From the NCBI GenBank assembly GCA_021904315.1, contig CM038907.1, positions 28,775,223 through 28,839,222 of the forward strand: 64,000 nucleotides of DNA. The letters run 5' to 3'. The DNA comes from Sphagnum magellanicum (Eukaryota; Streptophyta; Sphagnopsida; Sphagnales; Sphagnaceae). Positions 48,932 through 59,912 of this stretch are shown here, one piece after another. The first letter of the stretch is position 1. Each line of letters opens with the position of its first letter. Under the pieces are notes generated by a model, which saw only the letters and a program-made list of their open reading frames with translations, was not told the DNA's origin and did not search any database. The position numbers were made by a program, and so were the translations under genes.

Positions 48932-49788
48932 CTTGCAAGCACGTAATGATCAACAAACAAAAATTGCAACACCACCTATAATCACACAATCCCTCAATAG
49001 TAATCAGATGTCAACAGAATTAACAAGCTTCTCGGCCTCTACAGCTCAGTTCTGACTTTTTGAAAAAGACAAATGTCATCTGAGCTACACATCAAACTCA
49101 GACTAAGCTCCCTCAACCACTGGTGTCAAAGGTTCAAAGTTGGATGGAAAAATAGAAAAACACTATTCATTTGTGGATTCTTGCTGGAATTGCCACTTCG
49201 CCTTTGAATCGCGCCACACTCTCAAGCTTATGAGGCGGGACGTTGATCCAACATGTTCTACTCTGACTACACGATCCCCAGTCTGGAATAGGTCTTCTAC
49301 CCCAGGAATGTAGAATCGGGGAAAATGGTTAGGCAATACATGAGACTTGGGTATTTAGATATCTCCCAACCTTGGCACACTACGCTGCCTCTTGGTGAAT
49401 CCAAGACTTACTGTACGCAAGATATGAGGCGTAATAGTATTGCGTCTGAAATTGTGAGATTGACATCCATCCCTCTATGCCATTTCCCAGCTTTAACCAG
49501 GCTTCAGCACGTGTATGAAAGTCGCTATGAGCTACCTCTACAGCTACGTTTCTGATTCGGGCTTCCTCTGGATCTATTCCTACGAGTATTATCGCACCAA
49601 AACTCGGGAAGCGCAGCACTACTGCTCCCCTTTGTGGTCTACCCTGGGTAATCCAATAATCAAATCTATTAACAATTCGTTGTTCATGAATGTCTTGAGT
49701 TAGTTCTTCTGCTCCTACCTCATCTGCTCTAGATGAAGACATGATACATTCTATCTAGACCGATACAGGCTCTACCGAAACTTTCGAG
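48932..49788 (-). other. gypsy leader region between primer site and gag
   Basis: This 850-bp stretch inside the element probably contains the packaging leader. An open frame on the minus strand (49742-49380, 120 codons) starts MSSSRADEVGAEELTQDI and has no recognised domain. It may be leader sequence or a small accessory frame. Confidence 0.45.
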
Positions 49789-49803
49789 CCTGTTCTGATA
49801 CCA
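49789..49803 (-). other. Primer-binding site of the gypsy element
   Basis: The minus strand reads TGGTATCAGAACAGG next to the 5' LTR. The first ten bases match the complement of the initiator tRNA-Met 3' end. Confidence 0.85.
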
Positions 49804-50696
49804 AAAAGGAGAAGGACCAAACAACAACCAGACCCCTCTGTTGTACTCACTTTAACAAAGTGAACATGGGCAATCACATATCAAAGAAACAACATAGCAA
49901 CATCACTGGTCTAAATCCAAATGAGAGATTCATTATTGGAGCAAAATATCCTCGCCCGAACCTCTACAGATACGGCTCCTACACAGAACCTCAAGGACCA
50001 AAGCTCATAGTTCAGATTTCACAAAGATCTTCAACAGCACAAGCTTCCACTTTTCCAGTACGTTCATTAGTAGTCTAATAACAACTCAGTTAACGATTGA
50101 GCTCCAAAAACAGACCACTCGAGCTGTCTATCTATACACTTTCCAAACTTCACCGGTCTACAGCACCGATCCTTACTTTCGACCTGACTCTTACCAAATT
50201 CAGGAGCTAGCCATCCCCTAGTTACTAATGTAGCGGAAGAAATAAGCAACTAGCAATCTTTTAAGCTCTTCTGCATTCTCCAAAAATCTCCTACTTCTCT
50301 GTTGATCTCTGCTCTTGTAAGCAAAACATATCTACTCATCGACTGTACATTTTCTGAATTGACTAGCACGATTTGCCTCCGCCAAAACTCTCAGAACCCA
50401 GACCTCCTTTTCAACTCCTCTTCGAACTTCCAAGATCTCCCCTTCAACGTTTAGCCTCCTCCTCTTTGAATTGCCAGCTCCCGCGCCATCCTGTATTCCA
50501 ACTGCCTCAAACCATAAATGCCAGCACCTCCTTTGCCATAATTTTGTGCCGTTTTCCTCAAGTGTGGTGAGCTTCCATGACCAAACCAGAGTAGCCGCCA
50601 TGCATTGTTGCAGTAATGAGACGTAAAGTGATGGTGCAAAAATCAGGATCAGAATCAGCATAGCTCCATTGTTCAGTCACCCCATGTTCGGTCACA
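49796..50696 (-). repeat. 5' LTR of the gypsy element
   Basis: On the minus strand it begins TGTGACCGAACATGGGG at 50696. It runs to GGTCCTTCTCC near 49808, or to TATCA at 49796 if the region shared with the 3' LTR is counted. It overlaps the primer site in the latter case. Nearly all differences from the 3' LTR are transitions. Confidence 0.88.
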
Positions 50697-52330
50697 GTAC
50701 AACCTTTAAATAATGTGAAACTGAGTTTGGAGGTTAAATATGCACAAGATGCAACTGATTGACAAAATGGCTTACTTTTGTTTGGCCAACCATAATGATT
50801 AGCCTTGGTGACTTTTTACTATCCAATTTTTCATGTTTATAGATGAGGATGATAAATAATTAACACTCTCTGTTGGATGTAGTCAACATTGGTACCTTGA
50901 TCCAAAATAGCTGGGGCCCAAATAGGGGGTGTGCTCTAAGGAAGACCACCAAGGAAATATGGTACCTCATAAGATGTCTTCTTATTATATCAGCTTGACT
51001 TGTTTGTGATATCAGGACCACATTGGAAACTTTCCAACAAACTGCTATCTGAATGCTGTACCTCAGAGTCCAGCCCAAGGACAAACTGCTTTGGAAATTT
51101 GACACTGAGAATTAGGTTGAAAACAGCAGGTCAAGTGTTTTATAGTGGGGCCAGAGTGAACCAGCACCGCCTTGGCTGAACCCACCAATGCACCATGCAA
51201 GATGGATGATGTGTGAACAGAAAACACATTTTCTGTGGTATTCCTGTTCTATAGGTAACCATGGTCGGTTAACTATGTATTAATGACTAACCATCCACGT
51301 GAATCTACCTAATCAACACCAAGTGCCTTACCTACTTATTCACCTCCCTAGTAGCCACTTACTTACGAATGATACATGTAAACTTAATATGTACTTACTT
51401 ACCGATGATACTTACATACTTACATGGGTAGTTTGAGAGAGAAGAAGCATGGTTTACATGATAGGTCACTAAGGTTCCTTCATTGTGTGGGTTAAGGCCT
51501 AAGGTTGATGGCATTGCCAGAAGAAGGGCCTGTGTAAGGCGGGAGTTTAGTGAGAGCCTACTTGTAGTAATGGCCTTGACTGAAGGCCTTACCGAATGTA
51601 AAGACCTGTTGAAAAATTTCAATGGATGAGGTTATTGAAGAAATCACAAGGCAAATCATTTACAAGGCTTTAAAAATAAAGATCCTTGTGGAAAAAGTGA
51701 GATACCTCCCAAAAAATAGAAGATATTTCCCGATTGTGGAAGAGCCCTTCTTGAAAATGGAAGGCCCTCGCATTTCTCGGAGGTCAACTTCTGCTTTAGA
51801 ACATGATGTATAAAGTCACTGGTAGGTCTTTATGGGGTTTCAAATGGATGGTGAACTTGTGGGTGTTAGGTCACATAATCATGCAATGACCTTTCCCCCA
51901 TTGTGATGTGGGAGTTGGCTGTGTGGCAAAGCTCTTAGGATGTCCATGAGTTGGACTTTTCAAGATGGGCTTTTCTCACGTGTCAGAAGCAAATTGAAGG
52001 GCAAGTGCATGTGAAAAGACATGCAATTTTTTTATTTATTAAAAATAAAGTAGCATCACCATTAAAAGGGCAAAAAGAGAAATGTTCTATCACAAAAAAA
52101 GAAGAAGGCTTAGATTACTTTTTCATGTCACAAATATTAATAACAATGTGTAGAGAATCAAAGAGGCAATGACCTACCAAGGATTTCCCCATGAATGGAT
52201 GCAAGAGAAATAGAGGATTCACCAACATGGTTTGACTTTTGACTTCCCACTCCAAGAAAGTTTTTAGTGTATTTGGAGGGCACTTTATATCCATGAATAT
52301 CCCTCTTCGAAGAGAGGAATGGGATAGGCC
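50697..52330. other. Spacer downstream of the gypsy element
   Basis: No domain-bearing frame was found. Short TACTTACTTACC-type words recur around 51340-51425. Confidence 0.5.
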
Positions 52331-52384
52331 TACTCCTTAAAAGTGAGAGGGATTACTTTTAATCCCTCTCACATTTAAGGAGTA
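52331..52384. repeat. Near-perfect 25-bp hairpin
   Basis: The left arm 52331-52355 (TACTCCTTAAAAGTGAGAGG, then GATTA) and the right arm 52360-52384 (TAATCCCTCTCACATTTAAG, then GAGTA) pair at 24 of 25 positions around a 4-base loop. It may be a tiny fold-back element or a small-RNA precursor stem; the flanks show no extended pairing. Confidence 0.85.
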
Positions 52385-53426
52385 AGTGTAAGAATCGTCC
52401 CTCTCCTTGTGGTATGTGTAAGATAACGCTCAAGGAGGAGGGTGTTTCAAAATAACCATCTCACCTTAAGTGGAGTCAATGGATAGAAACGCCTTGCTCT
52501 CATGGCATTATGTTACATAAATCATTGGTAGAATTTTATTTTAATTTCCCATGGGAGAAAAAATGAAGAAAAAGGAGGTGAAGCATTTCAATAAGCAAAA
52601 TACTTGTTGAAGCAGGCATTTTTAAAAAAATGGCATCCTTGCCATTTGTGAAGGATGAATTTCACTTGAAAACACGTCCTCTAGACATACTGAAAAATTT
52701 CTACTAGTGCTTTATGTGTATGTTTAAGTTCATGATAATATTCACCTTCTGATTTGTAATGGGTAAAGTCCACAGGTGGACAACATTCCCAAAATGGAGG
52801 CCAACTATGGTGGAGCGTTGTCCTTGACCTTCTATTTTCAGAATGGCCCTAGTACCCCACCCTAGGGCTTTACCATACACAAAATGTAACAGGCTTTTTG
52901 ATGTACTGCCCTTTGACTACTTCAACAATCCTTCCTCTAGCTTCTCTCTTGGCTTTGTCTTTTTTTGGAGGAATAGGCCAAACATTAAACAGGGAAAACA
53001 CAAAAGCGTTGCATTGAAGTCTGAGAAGTACAAACAAAAACATAAGAAGCCATGCAAAGAAGACAAATACTAAACCTTTTTTTACTTCCAATTAAGAATG
53101 GATGACTTTTTGAAAAATCTCAAAGAGAAAATCAAAGGGTGATGAAAACATAAAGTTCTTTATTCAAAGAGCCAACTGCAATGCCCAAGAGAGACACAAG
53201 AAGAGCATGCCCACAGAAGGGGCATGCCTCACCCAAAATGCATTGCTTGCTTTGCTCCCATAAAAGCAAATGCATCCTAATTTGTCAGATGAGGGAATAT
53301 AGCTTTAGTATCCCCTCCCCGCATTAAATCAGCTATTACTTCTTAGGGTGAGTTTTGGTAAATTTTTACTCAAAATATCTAATTTCAACATATAGAAAGG
53401 ATTTACTTATTTTCAAAATACCCAAA
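52385..53426. other. Spacer, nothing recognised
   Basis: No supportable gene. The open frames at 52843-53091 on both strands overlap each other and show no domain. Confidence 0.5.
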
Positions 53427-53489
53427 TTAGCTGGATTTTTCTACATATTTGAATTTGTTAATTTTATCTTTGTAGAAAAATCCAGCTAA
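53427..53489. repeat. 19-bp perfect inverted repeat with 25-base loop
   Basis: TTAGCTGGATTTTTCTACA at 53427-53445 is the exact inverse of TGTAGAAAAATCCAGCTAA at 53471-53489. A G-rich run (53491-53509) follows directly. It could be the two ends of a very small element or a structured site. Confidence 0.85.
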
Positions 53490-53509
53490 CTGGGGGGGGG
53501 GAAGGGGGG

Positions 53510-54849
53510 GAACTCAGAGAACCATCATTTTTTGTGGTAAACTGAGTTTCATAGTTTCATCCTATCTTTCGTTTATCCTGAGCGCCCTCAATGCTGCTAC
53601 ATATATTTTCACTGCTCCTACCTATACAACTACTATAATTACTTTCAACCCTTTTACATTAAATGCTGAGTTTCAGCATTTCATAAAGAGATTTAATAAA
53701 TTTCATCACTTTGCAGATGCCACAGAAAGAGGGGATAAGGGGGTGAAAGGAGGCCCAAAGACAGAGTGAAGACAGGGTTAATTTACGTTTTACCTCTATT
53801 GTCTAACAATCTTTTGATGTTTTTGGGAACCAAATGAACTTAGCCTTTATGGATGAATTCCAAGAGTTGTCATAGAAAGTGGACAATTGAAGCGGATTGC
53901 TTGCACTCTCTGACCCTACATATCTCCTCTAGCCACTCACCAATCCAAACGGTAATCAGTTTTGGTGTCATATTCAGGGCCTTTTCCAAGTTTTTTCTTC
54001 TGCAAAGCAAAATCAATGGAACTAATGTGCGGGTTCCACTTTTGGTCTAATCGGTTTTGCTTGTAATATGAATCAATGGAGGAGAACATGCTTGAGCTGT
54101 GAATCAACGGTGGTGAATTCCACTTACATTCTGGAACAAGCCTATTTTGTACTTGTTATGAACAATGGGTCACCCTACCAATATTGCTTGCATTCCTAGG
54201 TGGAGTGGACCCTACCCATAGTACATAAAGGACTTGAGTCCAAGGGCCTTATCTTACTCCAACAAAGAAAGGGTAGTCTTATGTCATATGTGGGAAAAAA
54301 ATTTCATCAATGTGTTCATCTACCCTTAACAATTAAAGAGTACGGAAAACAAAAAGAAAAAAAAAAGGCCGTGACAAACCATCATGCATGTCAAAGACCA
54401 ATGCAAAATAATCCAAACAAAATAACACATTATTTTCCATGGGGGCCATTTTGACTCTAGGCATTCCATTTTCCACACATTCGGTTTTTGAAACGATCTC
54501 AAATTTTTCGTTCTTTTTCATGTGATACCCAATGGGTATCTGTCAAGTATAAGATTTAGAAAAAGGAAAAGAATTGGAGCAGGTCATTGTGCTTGGTAAA
54601 GCCTGTGGCCTTGTGCTTAACCCTAAACTTTCAGAATGACCCTGGAAGAAGAAGTCTTTTCTGTAGGCAACTTTGTAGGGACCAAGGGGTGTGTGTTAGA
54701 AAACAAATGGGCTTTAGTGTAAAGTGACATTTGATCTTTGCCCAAAATGTCTGCACTTGGGAGGAAGGATTAATGGCAAAGAGCACCTAGATAATAACCA
54801 GCCTGGTGATGACGAGATCGATATTGAATTCAACTTTGAACACTTGGGT
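53510..54849. other. Spacer upstream of the degenerate array
   Basis: No gene or clear repeat is seen. Open frames such as 54200-54454 have no recognised domain. Confidence 0.5.
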
Positions 54850-55140
54850 TTACTTGATCTCAGCCGTTGGTGGGCGATCAAATTTGATCTTGGCCATTGT
54901 TGGGTGACCAAAAGCGAAATTGTTTGCTGTTGATAGCAATCAAAGTTGATCTTGGTTGTTGTTCAGTGACTGAAAAAGGAATTCTCAACCATTGGTGGGC
55001 AACCAAAATGAATCTTGGCTTTTGGCGGGCAATTGAAATTGAAACCTATTTGCTATTGGTGTGTGATCAAAGGAGAAGTTCTCAACCATCGACAGATGAC
55101 CAAAATGGATCTTGGGCATTCATGGGTGGCCAAAATACAG
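54850..55140. repeat. Degenerate tandem array, base period about 31-32 bp
   Basis: GATCTTGG(C/T) occurs near 54887, 54949, 55012 (as AATCTTGG) and 55108, spaced about 62, 63 and 96 bp. Between these are half-units of the form ATTGGTGGGCxACCAAAAxxGA. The open frame across it (54897-55265) shows the repeat as WATKMNLGFWRA-like words and is not a gene. It lies 300 bp upstream of the GH31 gene. Confidence 0.7.
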
Positions 55141-55334
55141 AAGTTTTGGAAGGTTCTCATCATATGACAATGGACCTGAATTTTTCTGAATTTTTTTCTT
55201 TCATTAAGAAGGAGGAAAGGAAGAATGGTTTGCCAAAATGCAAAAGTTTTCCCAATTCCTTTTGAGTAAGAAATTCTTTTCCTCAGTTGAAAAGGGTAAA
55301 TGGTAGTGAATACTAAAAAGACTCATCAATTAGG

Positions 55335-55356
55335 CATATATATATATATATATATA
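55335..55356. promoter_or_regulatory. (AT)n tract, possible TATA region of the GH31 gene
   Basis: An (AT)n run about 95-115 bp upstream of the GH31 start codon. It contains TATATA words at a plausible distance for a core promoter with a short 5' UTR. It could equally be a plain microsatellite. Confidence 0.4.
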
Positions 55357-55449
55357 CACATTACTACATCCACAACCACAAAACCCAACTGCTCCTTCAG
55401 AGACCCTTTTTTCATGCAGAGTTGGTGTTGCTATTAGTTATTACTGTGA

Positions 55450-55711
55450 ATGCTGAAATTCAGTAGTAGTAGTACTACTGCTATGGCAGAGAGGAGGGTG
55501 GAGTTCTGTGCATTGTTTGTGGTTGGGTTGTTGATGGGCTGTCCCTTCATGGGCTTACTGAGTGAAGCTACTTATGTCTTGAGCTCCATCCAGGAGTATC
55601 CCAACAAACAAGGATTTGAGGCTGAACTGGAGTTGATTTTACACACTACCAATCTTACCTTGGGTCCTGACATCACACCTCTTCACTTCATTGTCAGGTA
55701 CAGACAGAGAG

Positions 55712-55761
<50 letters not shown>

Positions 55762-58700
55762 CACAAACGCCCCCTTTGAACCCCGTTCATTAACTCTGTG
55801 AACTCTGAACTTCTTGTCAGAAGCTCTCAAGTTACATTCCTGAGAAAAAATTAGTACAGAAAGTTTTGCTTGTTTTTGGAAAATTTTGATATGATTTTCA
55901 TGGAGCTTTGAATTCTTTGAATTTTTAAATTTTTTTGCACTTTCTTGGGAAGGAGACAAAGACCCAGTTTGCTAGATGGATTTGTTGTTTTGGTGAACCA
56001 GAAACTTGGGTCTGACAATGTACACTCATGCAGCTTCACAGATTGGTGTTGTGCTCAAGTACATTCCTGAAATTTTTAGCACAGAAGAAGAATGTCTTTT
56101 GTTGTTTTATGATTTTGATGGAGCTTTGAACTTTTGCACTTTCTTGAGATGGAGAGAAACACCCACTTTGCTAGAGGGATTTGTTGCTTTGGTGAACCAG
56201 AAACTTGGGTCAGACAATGTACACTCATGCAGCTTCACAGATTGGTGTTGTGCTCAATTACATTCCTGAAATTTTTAGTACAAAAGAAGTTCTTTTGTTC
56301 TTTTATGATTTTGATGGAGCTTTGAATTTTTCCTTATTTGTTTCTGCACTTTCTTGAGAAGGAGAGAAACACCCATTTCGCTAGAGGGATTTGTTGCTTT
56401 GGTGAACCAGACACTTGGGTTAGACACTGTATAGGTACTCTCATGCAGCTTCACAAATTGGTGTTGTGCTCAAGTACATTCTTGAAATTTTTAGCACAGA
56501 ATTTTGGAAATTTTGATATGATTTTGATGGAGCTTTGTATATGTATATTTTTAGGTCACTTTCTTGAGAAGGAGAGAAATACCCATTTTGCTCAAGCGAT
56601 TTGTTGTTTTGGTGAACCAGACAGAAACTTGGGGTCAGACAATAATGTACCCTCATGCAGCTCCACAAATTGGGTGCTTAGAACAATTGCTAGTTCAAAA
56701 CCCGGATGAAGAAATTTTACAAACTTAGAGGCTCACTTGTTCTCTCCCTACTAGGCCATCCTCCTCATCTTCAAACTGCTGCCAAGAATTTTTGCTACCA
56801 CAATTGTGTGTTTTGCTTAAGATCGAAGTTTTTTTCGTTGAATTACTCGAAGAAGATTTCAGTTTGAAATTTTGAGTTTTCCTATTGGGTTTTTCTCAGT
56901 ACCATGGTGGTATCTGTTACATACTGAAATTTGAACCTAATCATCTCGTGTGGCAACAAATGGGCAATTTCATCAGGTTGGAGGAAGGGAGCCGAGTGCA
57001 TATCTACATCTCAGATTACTCAAACTCGCGGTGGGAAGTACCATACAGCTTGATTCCCCGACCCAAAGTGTATGCGGAGAGTACTACTACTATTACTAAG
57101 GATAATGGGCCTAATCTTTTAGCAATTACATATACAAAAAAACCCTTTGGTTTTGCAATTACCCGAATCTCAAATGGCGAAGTTTTGTTCAATTCCACAC
57201 CCATTGCAGCTGAATCCTCCTCCTTCGCCTCAATTTTCAATGCAATGGTGTTCAAGGATCAATACCTGGAAATCTCAACCCAACTTCCGAATACGGCGAG
57301 TTTGTTTGGGTTGGGTGAGAGTACAAGGCCCAACGGTTTGAAGCTTCCGCACAATCAAACTTCCACACTATTTGCAACTGATACGGGAGCTGTGAATGTG
57401 AATGTGGACCTATACGGTTCGTATCCATATTACATTGATGTCCGGGAGAAAGGACTTGCTCATGGCGTGCTCTTACTTAATAGTAATGGTATGGATGTGA
57501 CTTACGGCCTCGATGGTACTTCCTTGACATTCCGAGTGGTGGGTGGCATTTTCGACTTCTATTTCTTTCCTGGTCCATCTGCCAAAGCTGTTGTTGCTCA
57601 ATACACTCAGCTTGTCGGGCGGCCAGCTCCAATGCCCTATTGGTCCTTTGGTATGTATAATTGATTATTCTTTCTGCCTGATTTCGTATAATTTTTTTCA
57701 GTTTTTCCTTTGAAAACATCGAATTGCTCATCCAAATCCGTCGTTGCCTAAGTGTAGAGAATGGTATTATCAAGTTAATATATGATTGTATCTGAATGGT
57801 AATAAGCAAAGCAATGCATCATTGTTGTCTTCGAATGCAGGTTTTCACCAATGTCGTTGGGGGTATCGGAATGTGTCAATGGATAGGTATGTAGTAGAAC
57901 ATTTCAAGGAGGCAAACATCCCCTTGGATACTATGTGGAATGACATTGACTACATGGATGAGTATAAAGACTTCACAACCGACCCAATTCGATTTCCAAT
58001 ACCTGAACTTCGTGCTTTCGTTGACGAGCTTCATGAAAATGGCCAGCACTATGTCATGATTATTGATCCAGGTAAAGTTTCACCGATCCTATCTTTGTCA
58101 TGTAGTAACATGGTCGAAGTCCACACTCATGGACTTGAAAACCCTAAATTTGACCTAATTGATCCGTGTTTACCGATTTTCCGAGGACATGCACCAAACT
58201 TACTTAGTTTGTCACAAAATGTTAATCATGAATGGAATCATTAACTGAGGTCAATTACAAGCTTGGATGTCGATTAGTTGGATGATGATTTTAATTTTAA
58301 TTAATTTATTTTTTGGGTTGTTTCTCACTTGGTTCATAATTCACCAGGGATCAGCATTGCATATAGTGACTATGGCACATTAAACCGCGGATTGAAGGAT
58401 GACATTTTTCTGAAAAACCAGAATGGAGAAGATTACATTGGGCAAGTGTGGCCAGGTCCGGTTTACTTCCCGGATTTTCTCAATCCAAAGACAACCCAAT
58501 GGTGGACAAATGAGGTAGCCATCTTCCACAACCAAATTCCGTTCGATGGGTTGTGGATTGACATGAATGAGATTTCCAATTTTTGTACGGGGACATTTTG
58601 TTCTTGGAATGGTACCATTTTCGGGGACGACACAACATGCTACCTCGATTGCACCCTCACACATACAAAGTTTGATGATCCGCCTTACAGGATCAACCAC

Positions 58701-59912
58701 TATGGTGGCTATGCAGACATTGGTTACAAAACCATTGCAATGACCGTCCGACACTACAATGGAGTGCTCGAGTACAACGCCCACAATTTGTATGGTTTTA
58801 CCGAGTCCATTGCCACAAACACTGCCATAACAAAAGTCCGCAACAAGAGAGCTTTTGTTCTTGCTAGATCAACCTTTCTGGGCTCAGGTGCGCACACCGC
58901 CCATTGGACCGGTGACAATGGAGCAACTTTTGATGACTTGGCATACTCCATCACAACCATCCTCACTTCGGGCCTAGAAGGAGTACCAATGGTTGGAGCC
59001 GACATTTGTGGGTTTGCCGGAAATGGAACCGAGGAATTGTGCAACCGTTGGATCCAAACCGGCGCATTTTATCCATTCTCTAGAGCCCATAGTAACATAG
59101 AAAATGTGCCCAAGGAACTCTATATTTGGAAATCTGTCACACTTTCGGCACAAAGGGCATTGGGCTTACGCTACCAACTTTTGCCTTACTTTTACACCCT
59201 CAATTATGAGGCACATATATCAGGATACCCAATAGCAAGAGCACTATTCTTTGTCTTCCCAGATGATCCCGTTACACTAGATGTCAACTATCAATTTCTC
59301 ATTGGTGATAGCATCTTAGTCTCTCCGGTAGTTACATCCAATGTGACATCCGTAACCGCATACTTCCCAAAGGGTACATGGTATAATCTATTTGATTTGT
59401 CTCGAATTGATAGTCATGGCTCTTGGTTCAAATTGGCCGCCCCTTTGGAGGTCGTGAATGTGCATGTATATGAGGGTTCCATTGTTCCTATGCAAGAAAG
59501 TGCACTAACATCTACTCTCGTGCGCAAATCGCCATTCAAATTGTTGGTTGTGTTCTCAACGGATGAATCAAAGCTCACTGCAGCCGGTGAGTTGTTCCTC
59601 GATAGTGGAGACGACATTGTGATCGGGATTGAACAAGGGAAGTCATCATTCATTACTTTCATAGCTAAGGTCGAAGGTGGATGCGGAATTCTCAAGTCCC
59701 AAGTTGTAGAAGGAGATTACGCCAAAGAGCAAGGATGGATTATTGAGACCATATTGATTTTAGGACTTGACAAACCACCCAATAGTGTCTCCATTAATAG
59801 TGTTTCCGTAACGTCGTCAATACATATCACACTTACCAAAGACATTCCATCCTTGGAACTGTCTGGACTCAAGTTGTATGTAGGTGAAAGTTTTGAGCTT
59901 GAATGGAAGTGA
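55450..59912 (+). CDS. Glycoside hydrolase family 31, alpha-glucosidase/alpha-xylosidase type
   Basis: The enzyme removes terminal alpha-linked glucose or xylose and would act in the cell wall, vacuole or secretory pathway. Four exons join in frame: 55450-55697, 56977-57650, 57841-58071 and 58348-59912, all GT-AG, giving 905 residues (plant homologues are about 900). A hydrophobic signal ([18 protein letters not shown]) covers residues 20-37. A second in-frame ATG at 55483 would shorten the lead by 11 residues. The N-terminal GH31 sandwich includes [20 protein letters not shown] and [20 protein letters not shown]. The barrel has [13 protein letters not shown] across introns 2-3, the nucleophile Asp456 in [13 protein letters not shown] and the acid/base Asp574 in HWTGDN. 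The C-terminal domains end [14 protein letters not shown]. All signature residues are present, so it is probably active. Several N-glycosylation sequons fit secretion. The substrate (maltose-type or xyloglucan) cannot be decided by eye. Confidence 0.94.
55714..55757. repeat. (GA)n microsatellite in GH31 intron 1
   Basis: About 22 GA units start some 17 bp after the 5' splice site of intron 1. Confidence 0.95.
55800..56710. repeat. Four to five diverged repeats of about 200 bp filling GH31 intron 1
   Basis: The block TTTTGATGGAGCTTTGAATTT, then GCACTTTCTTGAGAAGGAGA, CTAGAGGGATTTGTTGCTTT, GGTGAACCAGA, CTCATGCAGCTTCACA and ACATTCCTGAAATTTTTAG recurs. The anchor ATGATTTT.ATGGAGCTTTG occurs near 55890, 56110, 56305 and 56519. 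Spacing is 195-220 bp. Short open frames inside are shadows of the repeat. Confidence 0.9.

Larger units (their letters stand above)
42654..50696 (-). mobile_element. Near full-length Ty3/gypsy LTR retrotransposon, inactive
   Basis: The element is about 8.04 kb and runs on the minus strand. It has two LTRs of about 0.9 kb, a tRNA-iMet-type primer site at 49789-49803, a polypurine tract at 43565-43580 and coding regions in the order gag, protease, RT, RNase H, integrase, which is the Ty3/gypsy order. The 4-bp word GTAC flanks it on both sides (42650-42653 and 50697-50700). The LTRs differ at about 45 positions by hand alignment (around 95% identical), nearly all transitions. The polyprotein is closed by many premature stops and at least one likely frameshift (near 46484), so the element cannot move on its own. 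I see no chromodomain after the integrase. Confidence 0.92.

Noticed and set aside
42654-50696. Possibility that the large gypsy element is intact and active
   Set aside because: Stops in gag, pol and integrase, a probable frameshift near 46484, a DIGA protease site and about 5% LTR divergence all argue against it.
54897-55265. 122-codon open frame upstream of the GH31 gene
   Set aside because: It is spanned by the degenerate tandem array, and its sequence is repeat words without a domain.
55639-56725. Open frames on both strands in GH31 intron 1
   Set aside because: They come from the (GA)n tract and the 200-bp intronic repeats, and splice joining across the intron gives the full GH31 frame without them.
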